From NCBI GenBank assembly GCA_964553405.1, contig CAZKLS010000012.1, forward strand, positions 1 through 42,737: 42,737 nt of DNA, given 5' to 3'. The DNA is from DATIRA01 sp964553405 (GTDB lineage: Bacteria; Pseudomonadota; Gammaproteobacteria; Steroidobacterales; Steroidobacteraceae). The translations under genes were made by a program, and so were the position numbers. This document shows, piece by piece, positions 32,919 to 40,723 of this stretch; position 1 is the stretch's first letter; each line of letters opens with the position of its first letter. Under the pieces are notes generated by a model. It made no database searches and was not told where the DNA came from. It saw only the letters and a list, made by a program, of their open reading frames with translations.

Positions 32919-35360
32919 TCAGTGCGCGTGCACCTGCTTGCCTGCCCGCCGCGCCGAGCGCTTGCCCCGCTTGGTCGCGGCCGCCTCCCCGCTCGCGGCC
33001 TCGCCATGGCCCGGCTGCGGCATGTTCCGCAGCGCCATCGCAAAGACCTCGTCGATCCACTTGACGGGCTTGATGTCGAGATTTCCCTTGATGTTCTGCG
33101 GAATCTCCGCGAGGTCCTTGACGTTCTCCTCCGGTATCAGCACGGTCGTGATGCCGCCGCGATGCGCCGCGAGCAGCTTCTCCTTGAGCCCGCCGATCGG
33201 CAGCACCTCGCCGCGCAGCGTGATCTCGCCGGTCATCGCGACGTCGCTGCGCACCGGGATCCGCGTCAGCGCTGAAACCAGCGCCGTACACATACCGATG
33301 CCGGCGCTCGGGCCGTCCTTCGGCGTCGCGCCTTCGGGGACGTGGATGTGCACGTCGGTCTTCTGGTAGAAGTCCGGCTCCAGGCCCAGGATCCCCGCGC
33401 GGCTGCGCACGACGGTCATGGCGGCCTGGATCGACTCCTGCATCACTTCGCCGAGCTGCCCTGTGTGGGTCAGCTTGCCCTTGCCGGCGACGACCGCGGA
33501 CTCGATCGTCAGCAGTTCCCCGCCGACCTCGGTCCACGCGAGACCCGTCACCTGCCCGATGCTGTCCTTCTCCTCGGCGCGGCCGTAGCGGAAGCGCTTC
33601 ACGCCCAGGTACTTCGGCACGCTCTTCGGCGTCACCGTGACGACCTTCCGCCTGGCGTCGAGCAGCAGCTCCTTGACCGCCTTGCGGCAGATCTTGGAAA
33701 TCTCGCGCTCGAGGTTCCTCACCCCCGCCTCGCGGGTGTAGTGCCGGATGATCTCGAGTATCGCCGGGTCGCTGAGCCTGAGCTCCTGCTCGTCCAGGCC
33801 GTTCTGCCGCACCTGCTTGGGCAGCAGGTAGCGCCTGGCGATGTTCGCCTTCTCGTCCTCGGTATAGCCAGGGATGCGGATCACCTCCATCCGGTCGAGC
33901 AACGGAGCCGGGATGTTCAGGCTGTTCGCGGTGCACACGAACATCACCTCGGACAGATCGAAGTCCACCTCGAGGTAATGGTCGTTGAACGCTGAATTCT
34001 GCTCGGGGTCGAGCACTTCGAGCAGCGCGGACGACGGGTCGCCGCGGAAGTCCATCGACATCTTGTCGACCTCATCGAGCAGGAAGAGCGGATTGCGCAC
34101 TCCGGCCCGGGTCATGTTCTGCACGATCTTGCCCGGCATCGAGCCGATGTAGGTCCGGCGGTGGCCGCGGATCTCGGCCTCGTCACGGACGCCGCCGAGC
34201 GACATGCGCACGAACTTGCGGTTCGTCGCCCGGGCGATGCTCTGTCCCAGCGACGTCTTGCCGACGCCGGGCGGGCCGACCAGGCACAGGATCGGTCCAC
34301 GCAGCTTCTGCACGCGCTGCTGGACGGCCAGGTACTCGACGATCCGCTCCTTCACCTTCTCGAGTCCGTAGTGGTCTTCGTTCAGCACGCGCTCGGCGGA
34401 AGCGATGTCATGCTTGACCTTGCTGCGCTTGCGCCACGGGCACTTGACCAGCCAGTCGATGTAATTGCGGACCACGGTCGCCTCGGCCGACATCGGCGAC
34501 ATCAGCTTCAGCTTGGCCAGCTCGGAATTGGCCTTCTCACGCGCCTCCTTCGGCATTCCCGCCCGGGTGATGCGCTTCTCGAGCTCGGCGATCTCGTTCG
34601 GGGCATCGTCCATTTCCCCGAGTTCCTTCTGGATCGCCTTCATCTGCTCGTTCAGGTAGTACTCGCGCTGGCTCTTCTCCATCTGCTGCTTGACGCGGCC
34701 GCGGATGCGCTTCTCGATCTGCAGCACGTCCATCTCGCCCTCGATCAGGGCGAGAATGTGCTCGAGCCGGCCGCGGACGTCCTGTATCTCGAGGATCTTC
34801 TGCTTGGCGTCGAGCTTCAGCGACATGTGCGCCGCGACGGTGTCGGCGAGCCGGCCCGGCTGGTCGATCCCGGCCAGCGAGGTGAGGATCTCCGGGGGAA
34901 CCTTGCGATTGAGCTTGACGTACTGCTCGAACTGAGAGACGACCGAGCGCGTCAGCACGTCCATCTCGCGCTCGTCGTACTGCTCGCCGTCGGCCAGCGG
35001 CGTCACCTGCGCGGCGAAGTACTCCCCGGCGGTGACGGCGTCCACGCGCGCACGCTCCACGCCCTCGACCAGCACCTTGACCGTGCCATCCGGGAGCTTC
35101 AGCAGCTGCAGGATCGTCGCGACGGTTCCCACGTCGTAGAGATCCTTCGGCCGTGGATCATCCACGTCGGCCTGCTTCTGCGCCAGCAGCAGGATCTGCT
35201 TGTTGATCTTCATCGCCTGCTCGAGCGCCACGATCGACTTCTCGCGGCCGACGAACAGCGGGATGACCATGTGCGGGTAGACGACCACGTCGCGCAGCGG
35301 CAGGACCGGCAGCGTGTCGGAAGTCGGTGCGGGTACGGGAGTCGACTCTTCGTTGGTCAC
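32919..35360 (-). CDS. lon: ATP-dependent protease Lon
   Basis: Cytoplasmic AAA+ serine protease that degrades misfolded and regulatory proteins. 813 aa (E. coli 784; the extra is mainly an alanine/lysine-rich C-terminal tail ending KRSARRAGKQVHAH). Lon N-domain from LPVLPLRDVVVYPHMVIPLF; Walker A GPPGVGKTSLG; Walker B LFLLDEVDKM; protease domain with the catalytic serine in PKDGPSAGIGMCTALVSAL and the paired lysine in GGLKEKLLAAHRGG. Start is a GTG at 35360-35358 with GGAG upstream. The 207-base gap after clpX carries a sigma-32-type promoter. Note E. coli Lon degrades capsule activator RcsA; a link to the locus here is not shown. Confidence 0.97.
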   Translation of the reverse strand: MTNEESTPVPAPTSDTLPVLPLRDVVVYPHMVIPLFVGREKSIVALEQAMKINKQILLLAQKQADVDDPRPKDLYDVGTVATILQLLKLPDGTVKVLVEGVERARVDAVTAGEYFAAQVTPLADGEQYDEREMDVLTRSVVSQFEQYVKLNRKVPPEILTSLAGIDQPGRLADTVAAHMSLKLDAKQKILEIQDVRGRLEHILALIEGEMDVLQIEKRIRGRVKQQMEKSQREYYLNEQMKAIQKELGEMDDAPNEIAELEKRITRAGMPKEAREKANSELAKLKLMSPMSAEATVVRNYIDWLVKCPWRKRSKVKHDIASAERVLNEDHYGLEKVKERIVEYLAVQQRVQKLRGPILCLVGPPGVGKTSLGQSIARATNRKFVRMSLGGVRDEAEIRGHRRTYIGSMPGKIVQNMTRAGVRNPLFLLDEVDKMSMDFRGDPSSALLEVLDPEQNSAFNDHYLEVDFDLSEVMFVCTANSLNIPAPLLDRMEVIRIPGYTEDEKANIARRYLLPKQVRQNGLDEQELRLSDPAILEIIRHYTREAGVRNLEREISKICRKAVKELLLDARRKVVTVTPKSVPKYLGVKRFRYGRAEEKDSIGQVTGLAWTEVGGELLTIESAVVAGKGKLTHTGQLGEVMQESIQAAMTVVRSRAGILGLEPDFYQKTDVHIHVPEGATPKDGPSAGIGMCTALVSALTRIPVRSDVAMTGEITLRGEVLPIGGLKEKLLAAHRGGITTVLIPEENVKDLAEIPQNIKGNLDIKPVKWIDEVFAMALRNMPQPGHGEAASGEAAATKRGKRSARRAGKQVHAH

Positions 35361-35439
35361 GGGAATCTCCGGCGCGGAACGCAGTACAGCGGGCCGCGCG
35401 ACTCGGTCCTCGCGCGGCCTCGGGGGGCGATATCGGGAT

Positions 35440-35467
35440 CTTTGGGGACGCCGTGGACAGATTCAAG
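35440..35467 (-). promoter_or_regulatory. Heat-shock (sigma-32-type) promoter of lon
   Basis: On the minus strand CTTGAAT (35467-35461), 13 bases, then CCCCAAAG (35447-35440), close to the sigma-32 pattern CTTGAAA / N13-14 / CCCCATNT. It lies about 80 bases before the lon GTG, in the clpX-lon gap. Matches what is known of lon control in E. coli. Confidence 0.7.
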
Positions 35468-35567
35468 AGAGAAAATGCGGAGTGGGACCGGGCGAAGGCC
35501 CTCACCGGGACCCTGAATCGCCCGCAAGATCCTGCCCTGCCGCCGCTTTTTCCCGTCCGCCGGCGCT

Positions 35568-36875
35568 TCAGTTGTCGGAGCCGGTGCGGCGCTCCTCGAC
35601 CGTGGAGAGGCGCGCGTCCTCGGCCGCGTACACCAGGTAGGGCTTGCTTTCCCCGCTGATCACGTCGTCGTCGATGACGACCTTCTGCACGTTCCTGAGC
35701 GACGGCAGGTCGTACATGATGTCCAGCAGCACGTTCTCGAGGATCGTGCGCAGCCCCCGGGCCCCGGTCTTGCGCTGCATCGCGCGCTTGGCGACGGCCG
35801 CGAGCGCCTCGTCCCGGAACTCGATCTCGACGCCTTCCATGTCGAACAGCTTGCGGTACTGCTTGGTCAGAGCATTCCGCGGCTCGGTCAGGATCTGTAC
35901 CAGCGCCGACTCGTCGAGCTCGTCCAGCGTGGCCACCACCGGCAGTCGCCCGACGAACTCGGGGATCAGTCCGAACTTGATCAGGTCCTCGGGCTCGACG
36001 TCGTGGAACAGGTCGCTGCCGTGCTCGCGGGCTTCCCTGTCCCGGACCTCAGCCATGAACCCGATGCCGCTCTTGTGCGTGCGGTTCATGATGATCTTCT
36101 CGAGACCCGCGAACGCCCCGCCGCAGATGAACAGGATGCTGCCGGTGTCCACCTGCAGGAACTCCTGCTGCGGGTGCTTGCGGCCGCCCTGGGGCGGGAC
36201 GGAGGCGACCGTCCCCTCGATCAGCTTGAGCAGGGCCTGCTGCACGCCCTCGCCCGACACGTCCCGCGTAATGGACGGGTTGTCCGACTTGCGCGAGATC
36301 TTGTCGATCTCGTCGATGTAGACGATGCCCGTCTGGGCCTTGTCGACGTCGTAGTCGCACTTCTGCAGCAGCTTCTGGATGATGTTCTCGACGTCCTCGC
36401 CGACATAGCCGGCTTCGGTCAGCGTCGTCGCATCGGCGATCGTGAACGGAACGTTCAACAGGCGCGCCAGCGTCTCGGCCAGCAGCGTCTTGCCGCTGCC
36501 GGTCGGCCCGATCAGCAGGATGTTGCTCTTGGCGATCTCCACCTCGTCACGGGCGCGCTCGCCACCCCGTGCCTGGAGACGCTTGTAGTGGTTGTAGACC
36601 GCGACCGAAAGCACCTTCTTGGCGCGCTCCTGCCCGATCACGTATTCGTCGAGGACGCGCTTGATCTCGTGGGGCTTCGGCAGTTTCTCGCGGGTCTGGT
36701 CGGCCTTCTCCTCGAGCTCCTCGCGGATGATGTCGTTGCACAGCTCGACGCATTCGTCGCAGACGAAAACCGAGGGACCGGCAATCAGCTTGCGGACTTC
36801 GTGCTGACTCTTGCCGCAGAACGAGCAGTACAGAAGCTTGCCGTCGTCGTGCTTGCCGCGAGAATCGTCCGCCAT
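35568..36875 (-). CDS. clpX: ATP-dependent Clp protease ATP-binding subunit ClpX
   Basis: AAA+ unfoldase that feeds substrates to ClpP. 435 aa (E. coli 424). N-terminal zinc-binding domain with C17, C20, C39 and C42 (CSFCGK, FVCDECVELC); Walker A GPTGSGKTLLAET; Walker B IVYIDEIDKI; ClpP-contact loop SGIGFMAEV in place of IGF-loop sequences; sensor region TGARGLRTILENVLLDIMYD. Start ATG at 36875 with AGGAGAAAGGA before it. A sigma-70-like promoter lies in the 112-base gap after clpP, so clpX can be made apart from clpP. Confidence 0.97.
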   Translation of the reverse strand: MADDSRGKHDDGKLLYCSFCGKSQHEVRKLIAGPSVFVCDECVELCNDIIREELEEKADQTREKLPKPHEIKRVLDEYVIGQERAKKVLSVAVYNHYKRLQARGGERARDEVEIAKSNILLIGPTGSGKTLLAETLARLLNVPFTIADATTLTEAGYVGEDVENIIQKLLQKCDYDVDKAQTGIVYIDEIDKISRKSDNPSITRDVSGEGVQQALLKLIEGTVASVPPQGGRKHPQQEFLQVDTGSILFICGGAFAGLEKIIMNRTHKSGIGFMAEVRDREAREHGSDLFHDVEPEDLIKFGLIPEFVGRLPVVATLDELDESALVQILTEPRNALTKQYRKLFDMEGVEIEFRDEALAAVAKRAMQRKTGARGLRTILENVLLDIMYDLPSLRNVQKVVIDDDVISGESKPYLVYAAEDARLSTVEERRTGSDN

Positions 36876-36904
36876 GCCTGTCCTTTCTCCTACCGACTAC
36901 CGGG

Positions 36905-36933
36905 CTTATACCACGGCACCGAAACTGGCGCAA
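36905..36933 (-). promoter_or_regulatory. Sigma-70-type promoter of clpX
   Basis: On the minus strand TTGCGC (36933-36928), a 17-base spacer, then TATAAG (36910-36905), 30 bases before the clpX ATG. Spacing and both hexamers are good for this G+C-rich genome. A T-run (TTTTTT) overlaps its -35 region. Confidence 0.6.
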
Positions 36934-36987
36934 AAAAGCCCGACTTAACAGTGACTTGACTGCAGCCAGCGCTCCCCGGAACGGCGC

Positions 36988-37593
36988 TCACCGCGGTCGT
37001 TCGCTCAGCACTGAGTCTATCAGGCCGTAGGCGATCGCCTGCTCGCCGGTCATGAAATTGTCGCGATCGGTGTCCTTGGCGATCTTCTCGATCGACTGGC
37101 CGGTGTGCTTCGCGAGGATCTGGTTCAACCGGTCGCGGGCATCGAGGATCTCACGCGCATGGATCTCGATGTCGGTCGCCTGCCCCTGGAAGCCGCCGAG
37201 CGGCTGGTGAATCATCACCCTGGAGTGCGGCAGGCAGAAGCGCTTGCCCTTCGTGCCCCCCGCCAGCAGCACGGCGCCCATGCTGGCAGCCTGGCCCACG
37301 CAGATCGTGCTCACGCTCGGCTTGACGAACTGCATCGTGTCATAGATCGCCAGGCCCGCGCTGACCGAGCCGCCCGGCGAATTGATGTACAGCGCGATGT
37401 CCTTGTCCGGGTTCTCCGACTCGAGGAACAGCAGCTGCGCGACGATCAGGTTGGCCATGTAGTCCTCGACCGGGCCAACGATGAAGATCACCCGCTCCTT
37501 GAGCAGACGCGAGTAGATGTCGTAGGCCCGCTCGCCGCGGGCGGTCTGCTCGACGACGATCGGAACGAGGTTAAGTGCACGGATGTCGCTCAT
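36988..37593 (-). CDS. clpP: ATP-dependent Clp protease proteolytic subunit ClpP
   Basis: Serine peptidase that forms the double-heptamer chamber used with ClpX or ClpA. 201 aa (E. coli 207 with propeptide). Catalytic serine S104 in GQAASMGAVLLAGG, histidine H129 in SRVMIHQPLGG, and the aspartate in the DRDNFMTGEQAIAYGLID stretch. The N-terminal NLVPIVVEQTARGERAYDIY matches the axial-loop region. The start is only three bases after tig, so translation is coupled and clpP depends on the tig transcript. Confidence 0.97.
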   Translation of the reverse strand: MSDIRALNLVPIVVEQTARGERAYDIYSRLLKERVIFIVGPVEDYMANLIVAQLLFLESENPDKDIALYINSPGGSVSAGLAIYDTMQFVKPSVSTICVGQAASMGAVLLAGGTKGKRFCLPHSRVMIHQPLGGFQGQATDIEIHAREILDARDRLNQILAKHTGQSIEKIAKDTDRDNFMTGEQAIAYGLIDSVLSERPR

Positions 37594-37596
37594 GGC

Positions 37597-38892
37597 TCAC
37601 CCTCCGAAGTTCATCAGTTCCTTGAACGTCGCCGGCTTGTCGGCGACCTTGGCCCGTTCGAGCAGGTAATCGACCACCTGCTCCTCGAGCACGATGCTCT
37701 CGATCTGTCGCATCGCGTCCGCGTTCTGGCGGTAGACCTTCAGGATCTCCTCCGGGTCAGGATAATCGGAGGCCACCTCCTGCAGGCGCTGGCCGACCTT
37801 CTCCCGGTCCAGCTCGATGCCGCGGCGCTTGATCAGCTCGCTGATCAGGATGCCGAGCGCGACCCGGCGGCGCGCAGGCTCGAGAAACGGATCAGCCGGC
37901 GGAATCTGCGATGCGTCCGTCGCGCCCATCCGCCGCGCCGCGTCCATCTGCATCTCGCGCACCTGGGCATCCACCAGCGTCTTCGGCACCTCCAGCGGGT
38001 TCGCCGCGAGCAGCCGGTCGAGCAACTGCTGCTTGAGCCGGGAGCGGACCGCGCTCGCGAGCTCGCGCTGCATGTTCTCCTCGACCTCGGCGCGCAGCTG
38101 CGCGATGCCGCCCTCGGTGACGCCATACTCGCGGCAGAATTCGTCGTCCAGCTCGGGCAGACGCTTCTCCTCGACCTTCTTCACCTGGACGTCGAACTCG
38201 GCGGGCTTACCGGCCAGCGCCTTGTTGTGGTACTCGTCCGGATAGCGCACCGTGATACTGCGCTTCTCGCCGGCGACCGCGCCGGTCACGCCCGTTTCGA
38301 AATCCGCGAGCATCCTGCCGTCGCCGAGCAGGACCGCGACGTCCTCCCCCCGGCTGCCCTCGAAGGGCTGGCCGTCCATCGTTCCTTCGAAGTCCATCGT
38401 GACGCGGTCGCCATTGGCTGCCGGCCGTTCGACCTCGACGAAACGCGGTCGCTGCTCGCGAAGGTTGTTCACCATCGCATCGACGTCGGCTTCGGTCACC
38501 TCGGCGACCGGGCGGCCGACCTCGAGCCCTTCCACCACCTCGAGCGCGACCTCGGGGAATACCTCGAAGATCGCACGGTACTTGAGGTCTTCATCGGGTC
38601 CGGTGCTGATCGGCTCGATCCGCGGGCCGGCCGCCGGACTCAGCTTCTCCGAGGTGACGGCCTCGGCGAAGCTCGACTGCATCAGCTCGCCGAGCACCTC
38701 CTGGCGGACCTGCGCGCCGAACTGCTGCCGGATGACCTTGGGCGGGGCCTTGCCCGGCCTGAAGCCCCTGAGCTTCGCCGTCCGCCCGACGCGCTTCAGG
38801 CGCTCGGTGACAGCCTCCTCGACACGCTCCCTGGGGACGCTCACTTCCATTCGGCGCTCCAGCGCGCCGGTCGACTCGACGGAAACCTGCAT
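37597..38892 (-). CDS. tig: Trigger factor, ribosome-associated chaperone
   Basis: Binds nascent chains at the ribosome exit tunnel and has peptidyl-prolyl isomerase activity. 431 aa (E. coli 432). It starts MQVSVESTGALERRMEVSVP (ATG at 38892; an in-frame Met 24 codons upstream lies next to the tRNA and is rejected). Ribosome-binding motif GFRPGKAPPKVIRQQFG; FKBP-like domain with GDRVTMDFEGTMDGQPFEG and YPDEYHNKALAGKPAEFDVQ; long C-terminal helical arms. GAGGA lies nine bases before the start. A strong hairpin followed by TTTT lies 16-50 bases upstream, between tRNA-Leu and tig. Confidence 0.96.
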   Translation of the reverse strand: MQVSVESTGALERRMEVSVPRERVEEAVTERLKRVGRTAKLRGFRPGKAPPKVIRQQFGAQVRQEVLGELMQSSFAEAVTSEKLSPAAGPRIEPISTGPDEDLKYRAIFEVFPEVALEVVEGLEVGRPVAEVTEADVDAMVNNLREQRPRFVEVERPAANGDRVTMDFEGTMDGQPFEGSRGEDVAVLLGDGRMLADFETGVTGAVAGEKRSITVRYPDEYHNKALAGKPAEFDVQVKKVEEKRLPELDDEFCREYGVTEGGIAQLRAEVEENMQRELASAVRSRLKQQLLDRLLAANPLEVPKTLVDAQVREMQMDAARRMGATDASQIPPADPFLEPARRRVALGILISELIKRRGIELDREKVGQRLQEVASDYPDPEEILKVYRQNADAMRQIESIVLEEQVVDYLLERAKVADKPATFKELMNFGG

Positions 38893-38907
38893 GCTCAACG
38901 ATCCTCG

Positions 38908-38942
38908 AAAAGGTCGGGGCCCGCGCACGTCGCCGGGCCCCG
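38908..38942 (-). terminator. Strong hairpin with T-run between tRNA-Leu and tig
   Basis: A nine-base-pair G+C stem (CGGGGCCCG / CGGGCCCCG, 38942-38934 and 38923-38915) with a ten-base loop, then ACC and TTTT on the minus strand. It begins 27 bases after the tRNA-Leu end and finishes 16 bases before the tig ATG. It may terminate the tRNA transcript or attenuate read-through into tig. The T-run is short. Confidence 0.55.
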
Positions 38943-38968
38943 GGGAAGCCGCGTATTTTGCCATGAAA

Positions 38969-39054
38969 TGGTGCGAAAGGAGGGACTCGAACCCTCACGG
39001 GGGTTGCCCACTGGAACCTAAATCCAGCGCGTCTACCAGTTCCGCCACTTTCGC
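38969..39054 (-). tRNA. tRNA-Leu (anticodon TAG)
   Basis: 86 bases including CCA, a class II tRNA with a long variable arm (GGGCAACCCCCGT region). Acceptor GCGAAAG/CTTTCGC, D-arm TGGCGGAACTGGTAGACGC, anticodon loop TTTAGGT with TAG (reads CUN leucine), T-loop GGTTCGAGTCC. Confidence 0.96.
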
Positions 39055-39087
39055 CCGGTACGCCGCCGCCGGCACCCCGCGCGGTCC

Positions 39088-39093
39088 ATTGTA
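39088..39093 (-). promoter_or_regulatory. Candidate -10 box of tRNA-Leu
   Basis: TACAAT on the minus strand, 33 bases before the mature tRNA 5' end, in the 95-base gap after the CBS gene. No good -35 is visible. The distance suits a tRNA leader. Confidence 0.35.
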
Positions 39094-39149
39094 TCGGCTG
39101 CCGCCCGGGTCGCGGGAGGTCCTGGCCCTGGGAAACGCGGCCGCCCGGG

Positions 39150-39563
39150 TCAGGGCTGCGGCTCGACCTTCAGGCCCTTCAGCACGATATCCGAGTAACT
39201 CACCAGGCCGATGACGCGCCGGTCCTGGATCACGGGCGCCCTGGACAGGCCGAAATCGTCGAACAGCCGCGTGCAGTAGCGGATGTCCATCGACGGGTCC
39301 ACCCCGATGACCGGCTTGGACATGATCTCGTAGACGTTGACCCGCTCCGGCGAGCGGTCGCGCGCGAGCACGTGGCGCGCGATGTCGCGGAACATCACGA
39401 CCCCGTACTCGTCGTCCTCGTGCCGCCGGTCCACGATCAGCGTGCGGGTCTGCGGGTATTTCATCGCGCGCAGCGCTTCGGCCACCGTCAGCATGCCGTC
39501 CACGACGTCCACCTCGTGCTTCATCACGTCGCGGACCCGGATCACCTTCCTGCGCGCGGTCAT
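39150..39563 (-). CDS. Small protein with two CBS domains
   Basis: 137 aa made only of a CBS pair (Bateman module): first unit about 10-70 (RDVMKHEVDVVDGMLTVAEA and YGVVMFRDIARHVL), second about 75-135 (YEIMSKPVIGVDPSMDIRYC and IGLVSYSDIVLKGL). CBS pairs bind adenosine-type ligands (AMP, ATP, SAM) and usually regulate a partner. Its ATG overlaps the P-II-like gene stop by four bases, and it is the last gene of the DUF1538 operon, so a sensor role for those membrane proteins is likely (inference). No catalytic domain. Confidence 0.88.
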   Translation of the reverse strand: MTARRKVIRVRDVMKHEVDVVDGMLTVAEALRAMKYPQTRTLIVDRRHEDDEYGVVMFRDIARHVLARDRSPERVNVYEIMSKPVIGVDPSMDIRYCTRLFDDFGLSRAPVIQDRRVIGLVSYSDIVLKGLKVEPQP

Positions 39564-39910
39564 AGCTGCTCCTCCACGGTCCCGGTGAGTTCCGTGATCT
39601 GGTGCCGCACGCCCACCGCGTCCTCGACGTCGATCTGGAAGGCGATTCCGGTCCCCGGCGACTCGTCGAACTCCCCGACGCTGGCGATCGTCTCGAGGAT
39701 CTGGCGGCTCATGTGCTCCTCGACCAGCAGCAGGATCACGTCCCGCTGGCTGCCAACGCTGAGCCCGAGGAAGGTCCTGGTCGGCCGGATTCCCTCCCCG
39801 CGCGCCTGGTTCAGCACCGTCGCGCCGGTGGCTCCCGCCTGCCGTGCTGCGTCCAGCACCTTTTCGGTCTTGCCGTCCTCGACCATCACGATGATCAGTT
39901 TGAAGTGCAT
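39560..39910 (-). CDS. P-II-like nucleotide-binding regulator
   Basis: 116 aa with the P-II (GlnB-like) pattern: an N-terminal strand MHFKLIIVMVEDGKTEKVLD, helix AARQAGATGATVLNQARGEG, then a short loop, core strands QRDVILLLVEEHMSRQILET, and a PGTGIAFQIDVEDAVG stretch like the P-II ligand loop (PGDGKIF). Unlike GlnB it lacks the T-loop tyrosine; there is no tyrosine anywhere in the protein, so uridylylation cannot be the control. Expected to form a trimer. It sits 36 bases after the second DUF1538 gene and overlaps the CBS gene, pointing to regulation of that transporter rather than nitrogen metabolism. Confidence 0.82.
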   Translation of the reverse strand: MHFKLIIVMVEDGKTEKVLDAARQAGATGATVLNQARGEGIRPTRTFLGLSVGSQRDVILLLVEEHMSRQILETIASVGEFDESPGTGIAFQIDVEDAVGVRHQITELTGTVEEQL

Positions 39911-39946
39911 GCGTCCTCCCGGATCTCGCTCTGCATGATTAGCCTG

Positions 39947-40723
39947 CTACCCTCGCCCGCCGCGCCGGGCCACCCACTGGCCGATCTGCGCGTATCCCAT
40001 GACCGTGATCATCGGGAACAGGCTCGCGAACGCGATCAGCCCGAACCCGTCGAGCAGCGCGCTCCGGCCGGGGATCGCCTCCGCGAGGCCGAGCCCCAGC
40101 GCGGTCACCAGCGGGACCGTCACGGTCGACGTCGTGACTCCACCGGAGTCATATGCCAGCGGCACGATCGCCCGCGGCGCGGCCAGCGTCTGCAGCACCA
40201 CGATGACGTAGCCCGCGATGATGTACCAGTGCAGCGGCGTGCCCGTCACGATGCGGAACGCGCCGAGCGCGATGCCGATCGCCACCCCGACCGCGACCGC
40301 GAGCCTCAGTCCCCAGACGGTGATCGTTCCGGCCGATACCTGGCTGGCCTTGATCGCAACCGCGATCAGCGAGGGCTCGGCGATCGTCGTGGCGAAGCCG
40401 ATCGCCGCGGCGAACGCGTAGACCCAGGCGTAGTCGGTCCAGTGCAGGCTTGCGGGCAACTGCTCGGCCCCGTGGTAGATGAACTCGCTCGCGGTGAGCT
40501 GCTCGGCCATCATCCTGCCGAGCGGGAACAGCGCCTGCTCCAGGCCCCGCAGGAACAGCGCGAGGCCGAGCAGCACCAGGCCGAATCCGACCAGCACCGC
40601 CCGCAGGTTGCGAATCGGCCGGCGCAGCACGAACACCTGGAATCCGAACAGTATCGCCGCGATCGGCAGGACGTCGCGTGCCGTCGCCGCGAGCGTGCCG
40701 AGCAACTGCCCGGAGTGCTCCAT
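39947..40723 (-). CDS. DUF1538 integral membrane protein, second of pair (UmpB-like)
   Basis: 258 aa, about seven to eight hydrophobic segments. DUF1538 pairs (UmpA/UmpB) have been described in Halomonas as a two-component Na+(Li+,K+)/H+ antiporter. Motifs shared with the upstream partner: GFATTIAEPSLIAVAIKASQ, YDSGGVTTSTVTVPLVTALG and LLDGFGLIAFASLFPMITVM. The acidic residue in TTIAEP and the aspartate in YDSGG are candidates for ion binding (inference). The start ATG at 40723-40721 shares one base with the partner's TGA (TGATG), the tightest coupling, as expected for subunits of one complex. Confidence 0.88.
   Translation of the reverse strand: MEHSGQLLGTLAATARDVLPIAAILFGFQVFVLRRPIRNLRAVLVGFGLVLLGLALFLRGLEQALFPLGRMMAEQLTASEFIYHGAEQLPASLHWTDYAWVYAFAAAIGFATTIAEPSLIAVAIKASQVSAGTITVWGLRLAVAVGVAIGIALGAFRIVTGTPLHWYIIAGYVIVVLQTLAAPRAIVPLAYDSGGVTTSTVTVPLVTALGLGLAEAIPGRSALLDGFGLIAFASLFPMITVMGYAQIGQWVARRGGRG

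Noticed and set aside
36960..36987. Terminator between clpP and clpX
   Set aside because: A T-run (TTTTTT near 36932-36937) and an AGCGC/GCGCT repeat are present, but they are too far apart to form a standard terminator, and the T-run overlaps the clpX promoter.
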